Shown here piece by piece: positions 36,831 through 46,941 of a DNA stretch of 64,000 bases. Under the pieces are notes generated by a model. That model was not told where the DNA came from. It saw nothing but the letters and a program-made list of their open reading frames with translations, and made no database searches. This DNA is from Phaseolus vulgaris (taxonomy: Eukaryota; Streptophyta; Magnoliopsida; Fabales; Fabaceae), in NCBI RefSeq assembly GCF_000499845.2, contig NC_023749.2:26306375-26370374 (forward strand), in the 5' to 3' direction. The number at the start of each line of letters is the position of its first letter. Position 1 is the first letter of the stretch. A program made the position numbers and the translations under genes.

Positions 36831-37207
36831 TTGATTCCCTCCATCCACTACCTTTATGCTTTCTCCTTTCATATGATTGTAATAAACTTTCTATTTTTCT
36901 GTACATGTGCCCTGAACTGATATTTACTTTATGACAAACTGATGTTCATTTAATGATAAGGTCTTTGTATTTCCTCTTGCAACTCCTTTGTCTGCTTTAT
37001 CTCTTCTTGCACAATTTGCTTCAAGAAATTAACTTAGCAATTTCGTAAGCGCGATCATATATTTAACTGCTTCGAACCACTTCGATTTCGAATAACAATC
37101 ACTCTAACAACTTGTAATCTCAAGGCAATGAACCTTAGCGTAAAATCACTCTTCAAACAACGAACTTTAACTCAACTAATGGCTTAAGACATCGCTTCAC
37201 CCGATCT
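36831..37207. other. 3' flank of D's antisense gene, up to the element E insertion
   Basis: AT-rich, non-coding. Similar to B 46942-47260 and ends GATCT, the target of element E. AATAAA-like signals (GTAATAAACTTTC near 36879) follow the antisense-gene stop by about 50 bases and could serve for polyadenylation. Confidence 0.6.
37203..37207. repeat. Target-site duplication of element E (left copy, GATCT)
   Basis: GATCT precedes the E LTR here and recurs at 42583-42587 after the other LTR; the interrupted D sequence is otherwise continuous. Confidence 0.95.
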
Positions 37208-38176
37208 TGATGAGAATCAACTAAAGGTGGCTTTTTATAATGAAGAACAAGATCATTCGCCTTCACATTTAAAGTTTTTCTTGTTAATCTTTGCAAAAGA
37301 TAAAGCCCAAGCCCAAGAAGGCCAAAGCCCACAAAAGCCCAAAGACCATCCCATGAAGGGCAAGGCCAAGTTTTAAATAAATATTGTTTAAGAAAGGTGC
37401 TTAGAGGGAAACATTAGAAACCTCTATTGTTAAAGCATCTTTTAGTCTTTAGTTAAGAGTCTTAGGGGGGGTGTATTAGTAGATAGGTGTAGGAGTAAAT
37501 AAGGAGGTGCCAAAGTGAGAGAAAGGATCACACCTTCCTCATGCCTTGTTTTAGGCGCAAATTCTAGAAGCTTTTTGGGAGGGAGTTTTTTTGAATTTGT
37601 GTAGCTTACATTTCAGCACCTTAGGCTATAAATAGAGGTGCTCTCTTTGTAAAATTCAGATTGGAATTAATCTAAGAAAACTCTACTCAAATTTTGAGTG
37701 ACCTTTTGGAGAGCTTTTGGAGCCTTCTTCTCTAGTCTTATCTTGATGGATCAATGGAGTCCTCAAGTGACGGCATCACTCTCATCTAGGAGCATTCCAC
37801 ACTTCTAGTGGCGAGATCATCCATCCTCCTTCCATCTTCATGAGCATTCTCTTCTCCTTCCTTTCTTCTTCTTCAATTGTTCATGTTGCTTTGTGTTCTT
37901 GAGTTTTTTTTTAGTTTCGGTTTTTATATTTTCCAGCACTTGTTCTGTTTTGTTGTTTAATTCTGTTCGGTCATTCCAGCTTTCTTTCCTTTGTTGATTC
38001 AATTTGACAATATTTGGTTCATCCAAATGAGTTTGGGATTTGGTACTAGTTATTGGTGAGTTCTTGTCTTAGAACAATGATCCAACTCTAAGAAAAGTGC
38101 CTCTATATTTTCCAGCTCAAGGTGATTCCTAAAAATGTCAAGAATCTTGTTCTATGTGGCTATTGGAATCACATCA
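37208..38176 (+). repeat. Element E 5' LTR (969 bp)
   Basis: Reading it against the LTR at 41614, I find two substitutions (CATTCGCC/CATTTGCC near 37257 and AAGTGACGG/AAGTGGCGG near 37767) and no indel. A good TATA box, CTATAAATAG, is at about 37626-37635 (42032-42041 in the other LTR), probably the promoter. Confidence 0.95.
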
Positions 38177-38178
38177 TG

Positions 38179-38189
38179 TGGTATCATGA
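38179..38189 (+). other. Primer-binding site of element E
   Basis: TGGTATCATGA starts two bases after the LTR end. The first eight bases match the initiator-methionine tRNA 3' end used by many plant LTR elements. Confidence 0.7.
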
Positions 38190-39533
38190 GTCTTAGGTTC
38201 ATTCTTGTTTAATTGTTGAGTTGTGTGCACTTTAATTTCAAGAGCTCTTTCATTTTTCTTGCAATTTAAGTTTCTGTTTTAGAATTTTAATTGAGTATTC
38301 TTGCTGTTTTTCTTTTGCTCCAAGTGTTTGAGGAAAGGTTTATGGCACTCATAATTCTTATGAGTATGGTTGCTCTTTTGGAATGGCATTATCCTTCCTA
38401 GAGTTTACCTTAAGCTTCCTTTCACTTGTTACAATTTGTGTTGTGTCTTTTAATTTTTGAATCATGTCAAGTTTTGTCTTAGTCATGTTATTCCATATAT
38501 GTCATTACTTCTAGTAGTACTTTTATTGTTTTGATTGTTTCTTGCTTTGGTGTCATATAATATTCTGAATTGATGTTGATCCTTTGTGCATTTTCTTTTT
38601 AGAATTGAGTTCATACTTGTATTCTAGACCTATACAAGTTCCAATACATCATTTTCTATTATGTCTTTGCTAGTTCATAATCCTGTTTTTTATTCCTATT
38701 AGGATTCCTCTGTTTCTGAAAAAAGTGCTTACTGTTTTTTCCTTATTGCAATTGATTTACTTACTGGAAAATTCTGAAATTCTGGATTTGAGATATTCAA
38801 AGTGTTAGAAAAGAATAGAAAAAAGAATCATTCAAAAATACGAAGTACACAAAAAATGATAAATAAAATAAAAAAAGTGTACAATTCTGCCGAAAAAAAT
38901 ACGGTAATCTGGCAGCGATTTTGAAAAATTTATTTCTCTCAATTGGCTTACTGTTTTTAATTGATTCCAGTGCCATTATTGAGTTAACATCTTGAAGTTT
39001 CTGTGGTATAAATTTCATAATCCAGTTCGCTCTACAACGTTCCAGTTAAATCTGTGAATATCAAGCACAGTTTGCATTTAAAAAAAAAAAATAAAAAATT
39101 CCAGTAGCTATATTTTTTGTTTTCTTCATCTACTCTAGTGCTTTTCCTTAGGTATTCTTTTGTGTGCCTACTTTTCTCATTGAGTTCTTTATTTTCTTGA
39201 TTGTCTTTCATTCTTACTCTTTCAGTTTGTCTTACATATAGTATTCCTTTTGCAATTACCTTTCCTTGCTTATACCTTTTCTTGTTTGTCTTTATTGTTT
39301 CATTGGTTTTGTGGTGGTTGCTCTTGAGATTGGTGTGCTTGCTTTGACATATTTCATTTGAGGATTCCAAGGCCTCAAGATCAGATTGGTGCAAGAACAT
39401 TGTTTCTTTGAGAGTGATCTCTTTTTTCAGCTTCATTTCACTTCGGCAGTTTCATTGCCAAAGCTCACTGTTTTTGCTAATTTTTAACTTGTTTGCTGTT
39501 TTTGTGTGTTTGCTGTTTTTTTTTTAATTACAA
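38190..39533 (+). other. Long AT-rich 5' leader of element E
   Basis: About 1.35 kb without a convincing gene between the primer site and gag. It contains long A and T runs, such as those at 39080-39100 and 39520-39527. Minus-strand ORFs here (38797-39018, 39032-39436) are low-complexity Lys/Asn-rich products of AT-rich DNA and are not supported. Long leaders often carry RNA packaging or translation signals, but I cannot identify any. Confidence 0.6.
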
Positions 39534-41354
39534 ATGGCTGGATTTTCAAGTGATGCATCCTACAAGCAGAATTCTCCTTCCAAAGCTTCAATCCTTGGTG
39601 AATTACATGAAGCTCAAAGAACCATTAGACGGTTGGAGGAGAAAATGCAAAAGATGGAGGTCCAACAAGCTACACCATCTCCTTCTATCCATGATGGACA
39701 TCATTCTCATAGACCATCTTCAAGAGCTTCTTCAAATGATGTTGGCCGTGAAGATGACCATAGGAGAAGGAGAACTCCACCCCAATTCCTTGGACATAGA
39801 CATCACAACCAAGGGGAGAGACCTCACTATGGCAATGGCTACTACCAAGATGCAAAGGCTAGGCTACCTTCGGTCAAGCTTCCTTGTTTCAATGGCTCAA
39901 GTGATCCTAATGTATATTTAGATTGGGAGGCTAAGTGTGAACAAATATTTGAGATCCATGAGATCCAAGATGAGCATAAGCTTAAGCTAGCCACTCTAGA
40001 GTTTAGTGATTATGCCATGAAATGGTGGCATGGAATTGTAAAGGACATTATCTATCACAAGGGTCCTCCCGTGGACTCTTGGAACTCTTTAAAGGATCAA
40101 ATGCGCGCTAGATTTGTGCCCCCACATTTTAGGAAAGACCTCATGTTGAGACTCCAACGGTTTCAACAAGGCACGCTAAATGTGGATGAATATTATAAAG
40201 AGCTAGAAACGCTTGTGCTTAAAATTGAATTAGAGGAAAGTGAGGAAGCTATGATTGCTAGGTTTGTGAGTGGTCTTAGGAAGGATATTCAAGACTTTGT
40301 TGAGTTACAAGAGTATTCATCATTGGGCTCTTTAGTTCATCTTGCAATGAAGGTGGAAGCCCAACTTGCTAAGAAAAACTCTTTCAAAAATGCTTCCAAT
40401 GATGGATACTACTCCAAGTCTTGGAGAACCAAAAATTCTTTTTCTAAACATCCTTCCAAAGATTCTTCTTTCAAACCCAAGGATCCTACGCCATCTACTT
40501 CTAGGCCTAAATCCCCAATTAAATCGTCTAGTCAAAAGTGTTTTAAATGTTTGGGATATGGTCACATTGCTGCTAATTGCCCTTCTAAAAGAAGTATGTA
40601 CATGCATGAAGGCATTGTAGTTAGTGAGCATGATTCCACTTCACCTAGGCATTCTTCACCTTCTAGACCATCAAGTGAAAATGAGAGTGAAAGTCCTTGT
40701 GAAGGTGACTTATTGATGGTAAGACGTATGTTGGGCACAATTCCAAAATCTTTGAATGATACTCAAAGAGAAAATATTTTTCACACCCGATGTCTTATCA
40801 ACAACAAGTTATGTTCCTTGATTATTGATGGGGGAAGTTGCACTAATGTGGCTAGTACAAGAGTTGTGGAGAAGTTAGCCTTACCCACTATCTCTCATAC
40901 CAAGCCCTACAAATTACAATGGCTTAGTGAAGTAGGTGAAATCATGGTGAATAAACAAGTCCTCATTAACTTCGCTATAGGAAAGTATAAAGATGAGGTT
41001 TTATGTGATGTTGTGCCCATGGAAGCTTCTCATCTTCTTTTAGGAAGGCCTTGGCAATATGATAGACATGTTTTACATGATGGCCTATCCAATACAATGT
41101 CTTTTTCCTTCCTAGGGCGCAAGGTTATATTAAAACCCCTCTCTCCCAAAGAGGTTCATGAGGACCAAATAAAAATGAAAACTAAAAGAGAAAATGAGAA
41201 AGAAAAAGAAGTAAGTACTACACCGAGTCACACCATTTTCTCCTCTAAATCCATCATGTTGACTCGTGCTATACCTCAAATGGACCCTCCAAGGTCTTTT
41301 CTTCTTTATCTTTTTCATTACCCAAGGTTCCTATTTCAACACCACCTTGGTTAA
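39534..41354 (+). CDS. gag: Gag-protease protein of element E
   Basis: 606 residues from the ATG at 39534. A short coiled coil lies near residues 25-45, followed by a Ser/His/Arg-rich linker. The Ty3/gypsy-type Gag core spans about 105-275 (PCFNGSSDPNVYLDWE, KWWHG, MRARFVPPHFRKDL, VDEYYKEL). There is a zinc knuckle CX2CX4HX4C at 336-349 and a retropepsin-like domain at about 412-510 with active-site LIIDGGSCTN (DGG in place of the usual DSG) and a late LLLGRPW motif. The ORF ends within a basic, then hydrophobic tail. It should form particles and process itself; all copying enzymes must come from elsewhere. The tail is probably frameshifted (see 41355-41613). Confidence 0.9.
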   Translation: MAGFSSDASYKQNSPSKASILGELHEAQRTIRRLEEKMQKMEVQQATPSPSIHDGHHSHRPSSRASSNDVGREDDHRRRRTPPQFLGHRHHNQGERPHYGNGYYQDAKARLPSVKLPCFNGSSDPNVYLDWEAKCEQIFEIHEIQDEHKLKLATLEFSDYAMKWWHGIVKDIIYHKGPPVDSWNSLKDQMRARFVPPHFRKDLMLRLQRFQQGTLNVDEYYKELETLVLKIELEESEEAMIARFVSGLRKDIQDFVELQEYSSLGSLVHLAMKVEAQLAKKNSFKNASNDGYYSKSWRTKNSFSKHPSKDSSFKPKDPTPSTSRPKSPIKSSSQKCFKCLGYGHIAANCPSKRSMYMHEGIVVSEHDSTSPRHSSPSRPSSENESESPCEGDLLMVRRMLGTIPKSLNDTQRENIFHTRCLINNKLCSLIIDGGSCTNVASTRVVEKLALPTISHTKPYKLQWLSEVGEIMVNKQVLINFAIGKYKDEVLCDVVPMEASHLLLGRPWQYDRHVLHDGLSNTMSFSFLGRKVILKPLSPKEVHEDQIKMKTKRENEKEKEVSTTPSHTIFSSKSIMLTRAIPQMDPPRSFLLYLFHYPRFLFQHHLG

Positions 41355-41613
41355 AATATGTTAGGGATGATTTTTTCATACCTCCTAATGGGTTTCACCA
41401 TTTAAGAGGTCTTTTTCCAAAAAATATCATCATTCCCAAACAAATTTTTCCAACTTGGTTGATTCATAGGACCTCCTTTTCTGCAATCCCTTTGATTCCC
41501 TCTACTAAGTCATGTATTCCTTTTTCTTACTCTTTTGATTGTAAAAGTACACTGACTTTGTTATATGCAGGGATTCAGAATTCGTGGGCGAATTCTCTCC
41601 AACTCGGGGAGTA
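41355..41613 (+). other. Region downstream of E's gag-protease, with a continuing open frame in another phase
   Basis: In the frame one base back from gag's, the sequence is open from before the gag stop onwards and reads sensibly (WLKYVRDDFFIPPNGF, HHLRGLFP), continuing to the 3' LTR and beyond. Such protein-like composition suggests the gag-protease ORF was once longer and a small indel near 41285-41300 shifted the frame. Just before the LTR is a weak polypurine tract (CTCGGGGAGTA, 41603-41613). Confidence 0.5.
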
Positions 41614-42582
41614 TGATGAGAATCAACTAAAGGTGGCTTTTTATAATGAAGAACAAGATCATTTGCCTTCACATTTAAAGTTTTTCTTGTTAATCTTTGC
41701 AAAAGATAAAGCCCAAGCCCAAGAAGGCCAAAGCCCACAAAAGCCCAAAGACCATCCCATGAAGGGCAAGGCCAAGTTTTAAATAAATATTGTTTAAGAA
41801 AGGTGCTTAGAGGGAAACATTAGAAACCTCTATTGTTAAAGCATCTTTTAGTCTTTAGTTAAGAGTCTTAGGGGGGGTGTATTAGTAGATAGGTGTAGGA
41901 GTAAATAAGGAGGTGCCAAAGTGAGAGAAAGGATCACACCTTCCTCATGCCTTGTTTTAGGCGCAAATTCTAGAAGCTTTTTGGGAGGGAGTTTTTTTGA
42001 ATTTGTGTAGCTTACATTTCAGCACCTTAGGCTATAAATAGAGGTGCTCTCTTTGTAAAATTCAGATTGGAATTAATCTAAGAAAACTCTACTCAAATTT
42101 TGAGTGACCTTTTGGAGAGCTTTTGGAGCCTTCTTCTCTAGTCTTATCTTGATGGATCAATGGAGTCCTCAAGTGGCGGCATCACTCTCATCTAGGAGCA
42201 TTCCACACTTCTAGTGGCGAGATCATCCATCCTCCTTCCATCTTCATGAGCATTCTCTTCTCCTTCCTTTCTTCTTCTTCAATTGTTCATGTTGCTTTGT
42301 GTTCTTGAGTTTTTTTTTAGTTTCGGTTTTTATATTTTCCAGCACTTGTTCTGTTTTGTTGTTTAATTCTGTTCGGTCATTCCAGCTTTCTTTCCTTTGT
42401 TGATTCAATTTGACAATATTTGGTTCATCCAAATGAGTTTGGGATTTGGTACTAGTTATTGGTGAGTTCTTGTCTTAGAACAATGATCCAACTCTAAGAA
42501 AAGTGCCTCTATATTTTCCAGCTCAAGGTGATTCCTAAAAATGTCAAGAATCTTGTTCTATGTGGCTATTGGAATCACATCA
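41614..42582 (+). repeat. Element E 3' LTR (969 bp)
   Basis: Same length as the 5' LTR, with only two substitutions seen. Starts TGATGAGAATC and ends CACATCA. Followed by GATCT, the second target copy. Confidence 0.95.
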
Positions 42583-42587
42583 GATCT
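42583..42587. repeat. Target-site duplication of element E (right copy, GATCT)
   Basis: Matches 37203-37207; removing E and one GATCT restores a sequence collinear with element B near 47250. Confidence 0.95.
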
Positions 42588-42918
42588 GCCTTATCAAAAC
42601 GGGTCTTAACTTCTCGCCATTGCTTGAACTTTTCCTGGTCGCCAAAGACTCTTGGCGATATCAGCTTCTTCCTGCCTTCACAACTTGGCCATTGTTCCTT
42701 CATCTGGGGGTAGAGGCGCCTTTCGGATCCTTCTCTACCTTCCTGAACTTCAGAACAAAAGACCGGGTGACTAGGCGTTCTCTTCGAACCTACCTTAGCC
42801 ATCCTCCAAACTTCTTCCACCCTTTACACCATACCTGAACTCGTTCGAGACGAGAAGGATTTTATCTTGCCTGAACTCGCTCATCGGCGAGAAGGTCTTT
42901 AACTCGCCTGAACTCGCT
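42588..42918 (-). other. 3' non-coding segment of element D, resumed after element E
   Basis: Collinear with B 47262-47620: shared stretches include CTTCTTCCACCC and the start of the hairpin-repeat array, with CTCGTTCGAGACGAG at 42840-42854 and CTCGCTCATCGGCGAG further on. It stops abruptly in the middle of a repeat (AACTCGCT) at B's LTR. Confidence 0.8.
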
Positions 42919-43710
42919 TGATCCTGCCTGTTGACCGGAGCGCTGGAGAATGCCTCGTCAAAGGATCGACGTGCGTGCCGCTTCCCACCTCCGTTCCTCC
43001 TCTGGATCTATCTCAAGAACCTGCAAAGAAACGATACGGCGCCGCTGCGGCCGATCGCACTCCGACGCTCAAGTCAGTGACGGTATCACCAAATACTAAG
43101 AACTGGAACCGTGCAAATCTCTCTCACAAACAGCTCTGTCACTCGCAAGCGTAAAGTGTATGAACTGAACGTGCGTACCTTAGAAAATCTGTTAGAAACT
43201 CTTATATACCTGGTGGTTTTCTCTCTCCTGGCAGTTACAGACTTGGACACGTGGCTCGTATCCAACTGTACACGTGCCATCATCTGGAGGCTCCCTGACT
43301 TGGCGCTACTTCTACTCTCATTTTGGCTAAGTTACCTATGCATGGTGCTGCCCAGTGCATAGCTAACTCAGGAGTGCGATCTCTACTGAAACTGGCGAGG
43401 TAGGGCCTTCATACACCTTCCCTGTGGTCTCGTCGGCCGCCTTCATAATCTGCTTCTCCTTTAACTTCGGCGATGTGCTTGCTCTGGCGATCTCCGACTG
43501 CCTGGTCGTCTGAGTCTGCATCTGGCGACTTCGTCCTCAACCTGGCGATCGCCTATTCTGGTAAGCTGGAGATCGGAACACGCCAACTTAACTATCGGCG
43601 ACTACACGTGCCTCCTGACTTCCTCCCCAACTGTCAACCTGGCGCCTTGTCAACACGCCTACACTGTAGCAGGATGCCACGTCATCGCATCCGACCATCA
43701 GGGCGGTACA
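42919..43710 (-). repeat. Element B 3' LTR (792 bp)
   Basis: From TGATCCTGCC to GGCGGTACA. It contains the uninterrupted CACGT site where F inserted in A. A minus-strand TATATAAG lies at about 43199-43207. The sequence left of it is D's 3' non-coding DNA, not a primer site, which identifies it as the 3' LTR. Confidence 0.93.
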
Positions 43711-43723
43711 CAAGCCCCCCAGT
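43711..43723 (-). other. Polypurine tract of element B
   Basis: ACTGGGGGGCTTG on the element strand, directly before the 3' LTR and identical to the tract in D. A short perfect hairpin (AGTCTT-AAGCG-AAGACT, 43722-43738) lies beside it. Confidence 0.78.
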
Positions 43724-44305
43724 CTTAAGCGAAGACTTGTCTAGCGAAAAGACTGAAAAAGCCTTCGTTAACACCGATCTACGTGGCATGGGCGCAGAAT
43801 TCCAAGCGGTAGTACTTTCTGCTGCTCTGACGCTCCACCAAACCCTTTGCGCATCGTTCGACACGTGGCTTCATGAACGGCTCTCTCCATCTGTCGTTAG
43901 CGCTTCCAAACTTATTTCGAAAACCCTTAAACCCCTTACGCTCCTACTGTTCCATCACCTTCCTCATACTTGCGTACGCTCTTATTTCCTTCTGCGAAAA
44001 CTCTCGACATTCCTCGACGCTCCAGATCACCACCTCCTTTCAACGTTCTCCCGATCATCGAAAGGTAACTACTTTCCTTCATCTGCTGGGTTTTCTTGCA
44101 TTTTCACCGATTTGCATCATCCTGTAACTGTCTGGTGCATACGCTGTGGGCTGTTTTTCTATTTCTCCTTCGGCGTGACTTAGGGCTTTGCCGATTGTCG
44201 CAACGAACTTACATTCGTTCGTCTTTCACCTTCCTTTCATGATCGAGTCAGCCTTTGTAACCCTCCTGATTATTTTTCCTTCCTCCTTCGTTTGCAGTTG
44301 CTACC
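43724..44305 (+). promoter_or_regulatory. Upstream region of B's antisense gene: CACGTG box and predicted 5' UTR intron
   Basis: Conserved with D. It has CACGTG at 43862-43867, a predicted leader intron from CGAAAG|GTAACT (start 44065) to TTTGCAG (end 44297), and the start codon eight bases after the acceptor. An ATG at 44239 lies inside this intron and is out of frame, supporting removal of the intron before translation. No convincing TATA box seen. Confidence 0.45.
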
Positions 44306-46941
44306 ATGACTCGCACGAAGATCACCCCGAACCCCCCTCCATCAGCGCGAAACCCTCCTTCACAAGCACACGATCCCACGCAAGTTCGTGGCGCCCCCTC
44401 TTCGCAGGCTGTGAGGCCTGCGCCTTTTCAAACCGCTCTGGCCCAGGCGACTCCACCAAACGCTGGAGGAGCCCCCATCCCTCTGCCAGACTTCAAGGTT
44501 TTATACTCATGGGCTAGCTCAACCCTCTTAAAGGAAACGTCGTCGGTGAACACCGCGGGAGCGGTTCTGCGATTGACCAATGGGGACGAGGTCCACCAAT
44601 CATTCCACAAGGAGCACGATGAGAGAATGATGGTGCTGCCTTGCCCCGCCACTCTGCCAGTGTGCGCCGATGATAAAGTGAGCGCCGACGGGCCCTTCTG
44701 CTTCGTCTACACCACTTTCTTCAAGAAGGTCAAACTCAGATTCCCTCTCACTCGATTTGAGAGGGAACTCTTAACCGAGCTCAATATCGCTGCCGCCCAG
44801 CTTCACCCCAACAGCTGGGCGTTTGTCCGAGCCTTCGAGATAACATGTGCCCACCTGGGGCTGCCCGCGTCAGTGGACGTATTTTTATTTCTATTTGAGG
44901 CCAAACACCCAGGAGATCGCCTGTGGGTCAACCTGAACGCCATTGCTGGGAGATCCATCTTCACCATCTTCCAGCAGTCGTACAAGGATTGGAAGGGGAA
45001 GTTCATCCAGGTTCGCGCAAATGACAAAGACCCTTCCCTTCTCGACGGTTTCCCCTTGTACTGGGTGGACAAGGGGAAAAAGGAGTCCAAGAGCTGCTTC
45101 AGGAGGCCCAGAAGTCCTGATAGCATGGGAGCTTTGGATCGAGACCTTTGCCTATTCTGGAAGAGGGTGGCAGATGCCCACATAACATTCTTGACCCCCA
45201 CCCTGATTTCCTTCGAGTTCTTTGAGGACCAGTTGGAATTCCAAATAGGTTAGGACGCTATACCCTTGTCTTAACATTGCTTCTGATATTGTTTCTGGGC
45301 GTCTTGTGCGACACACACAAGACTTTGGTTTTACCTTTTCTGTTTATGCCTGCTTTTGCTGTTTTATTGCCTTGTACACTTACTCCATTCTCCTTTGAGC
45401 TAACTTATGCACTTTCATTTTACGCAGACACCATGTTGGGTAAGAATATGCTCGCTGACTTGAAGGCGCTCGCCCGCAACCACGGGTTGGCGAGCGGTTC
45501 CCAGACTGTGCCCAACTCGGCGGTCGAGAAGGCCATCATTCATGGGCGATCACCGCCTAAGGAGCCCGCGCAACGAAAGAAACTGGTCCTGAAGAGGCCA
45601 AAACGGAAGGCCCCCCAAGTTGTCCAAGAGGATGAGGAAGAGGACGACGAGGTCACTGAGGATGGCCTCGTTACAAAGAGGACAAGGGTGGCACCACCTT
45701 CTCTACCTGCCCCACCCCCTCTTCCAGCTTCAACACCACCGTCAACACCTGCCCCTCCTCCCTCATCGCCAACGCCACGAGCTCCTTCACCACCAGTCCA
45801 AACAGTTCCATTGGCCACTGCACCACCTGCAACTGAGGCCCCGGAGCCAAACTTCTTAGAGGACCCCCCGAGCGCCTCTACACCACATATATCAGCAGGA
45901 GGGGGCCCTCCTTCCAACACTTCAGCTGCAGGAATCATTCCAATCGGGGATGAGGTCGCTCACACCTCTCCAATCCTAATCACCGAGTCCCCGATTGCGT
46001 CGCCGCGCCAAGAAGCAACCACCGAAAATATTGTTAAGGAAGGCGGCGACGAGAACCCTCAACAAGCCCCCCTGGCACCTCTCCAAGCTGCAAATCTTTC
46101 CCTCGAGGTCACGAGGATGTGGGAACCTCTGACTGCTAAACTCAAAACCATTGCAGAGGATATCCCATCAATCATAACTAGAGCTGTGGAGAGCTCCACC
46201 AGGCGGCTACAGGATGACATCTACAACCTCAAGACCGAGAACAGCACAATGAAGGTCGAGGTGGAGAAAGTGTCATTCAGCCTAACGCTCGCGGAAATGG
46301 AACATTCTCGAGTGGAGGATGCCCTAAACACCGAGCTTAGGCTTGCGCGCAAGGAAGCTGTTGACCTTCGCCGCAAAGTCCATGAACTTGCCCAAGAAAA
46401 AGTTGAACTTGAAAGCAGAATCGTGCCTCTACGTACCAAGGCGAGCGACCTGGAGGCTCAAATTCAAGCCAATGCCGATAAGGTACAGAGGCTGGAGCAA
46501 AGGTCGATCGACCGCGAGAGGCTACTTGGGCAAGTAGAGAAAGCAAGAGACGACGCCATGGCTGATCTCTCCGAGGCAAACAAAGAGAAGGTGAAGATGG
46601 CTGCCGAGTTGGCCCAGGCTCAAACAGAATCCAAGAAGGTGGCTGACGACCTTCTTCAAGCTCAAGAGACCAACAAACAACTCCGAAAACAGGTCGAAGA
46701 GATGGAGCAGCAGAACAAGGAGCTTAAGCAGCAGGTTGAAGGATTTCAAAAGCAAATTGAAGAACTCAAGCTAAGCTCCGCTCAGATTCTGGTTGCCGGG
46801 TTTGATGCCGCTCGAGAACAGTTCGCATGCCTATTCCCTGATCTCGACCTCAGCATGGTGTCATTAAACAATGAAGTAGTAGATGGAAAGGTCGTTCCCG
46901 CCGAAGGCTCAACCAGTTCCACCCCATCTGCTTCTTTATAA
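44306..46941 (+). CDS. Antisense gene of element B: gypsy-type transposon (PF04195-like) protein with proline-rich region and coiled coil
   Basis: Two exons, 44306-45248 and 45428-46941, joined by a phase-1 intron of 179 nt (ATAG|GTTAGG...TTACGCAG). The product would be 818 residues. Exon 1 carries the conserved domain (YSWASSTLLKETSS, LTRFERELLTELN, AAQLHPNSWAFVRAFE, GFPLYWV), known from the plant 'putative gypsy type transposon' family. Exon 2 starts DTMLG, then a Lys/Glu-rich segment that may act as a nuclear signal, a Pro-rich stretch (PAPPPLPASTPPS), and a coiled coil of about 250 residues from NLSLEVTRMWEP, ending near VVDGKVVP. It is intact although gag-pol of the same element is broken in many places. 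It lies between pol and the 3' LTR and reads against them. Function unknown; related antisense ORFs are reported in other plant Tat elements. Confidence 0.78.

Larger units (their letters stand above)
37208..42582 (+). mobile_element. Element E: non-autonomous LTR retrotransposon encoding only Gag and protease
   Basis: 5375 bp, with two 969-bp LTRs (TGATGAG...CACATCA), a tRNA-Met-like primer site, one large Gag-protease ORF and no reverse transcriptase, RNase H or integrase anywhere. Full-length structure with target duplications and nearly identical LTRs shows it moved recently, so it must use enzymes from another element. This layout matches the published TR-GAG class (terminal repeats plus a GAG ORF). 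Inserted in the 3' non-coding part of element D. Confidence 0.93.
32749..42918 (-). mobile_element. Element D: 3' part of a Tat-lineage Ty3/gypsy element, interrupted by element E
   Basis: Minus-strand element of the same broad family as A and B. Present are its 3' LTR (32749-33566), polypurine tract, antisense gene (34163-36830) and 3' non-coding DNA, split by E (37208-42582) and resuming at 42588-42918 with sequence collinear with B around 47250-47600. Pol, gag and the 5' LTR are missing: at 42919 the sequence switches to element B's LTR. The 3' LTR inserted into, or was joined to, the satellite at ATATG (32744-32748). Confidence 0.85.

Noticed and set aside
39032..39436. 134-codon minus-strand ORF in the leader of element E
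   Set aside because: Lys/Asn/Glu-rich product of AT-rich leader DNA with no recognisable domain, and not on the element's coding strand.
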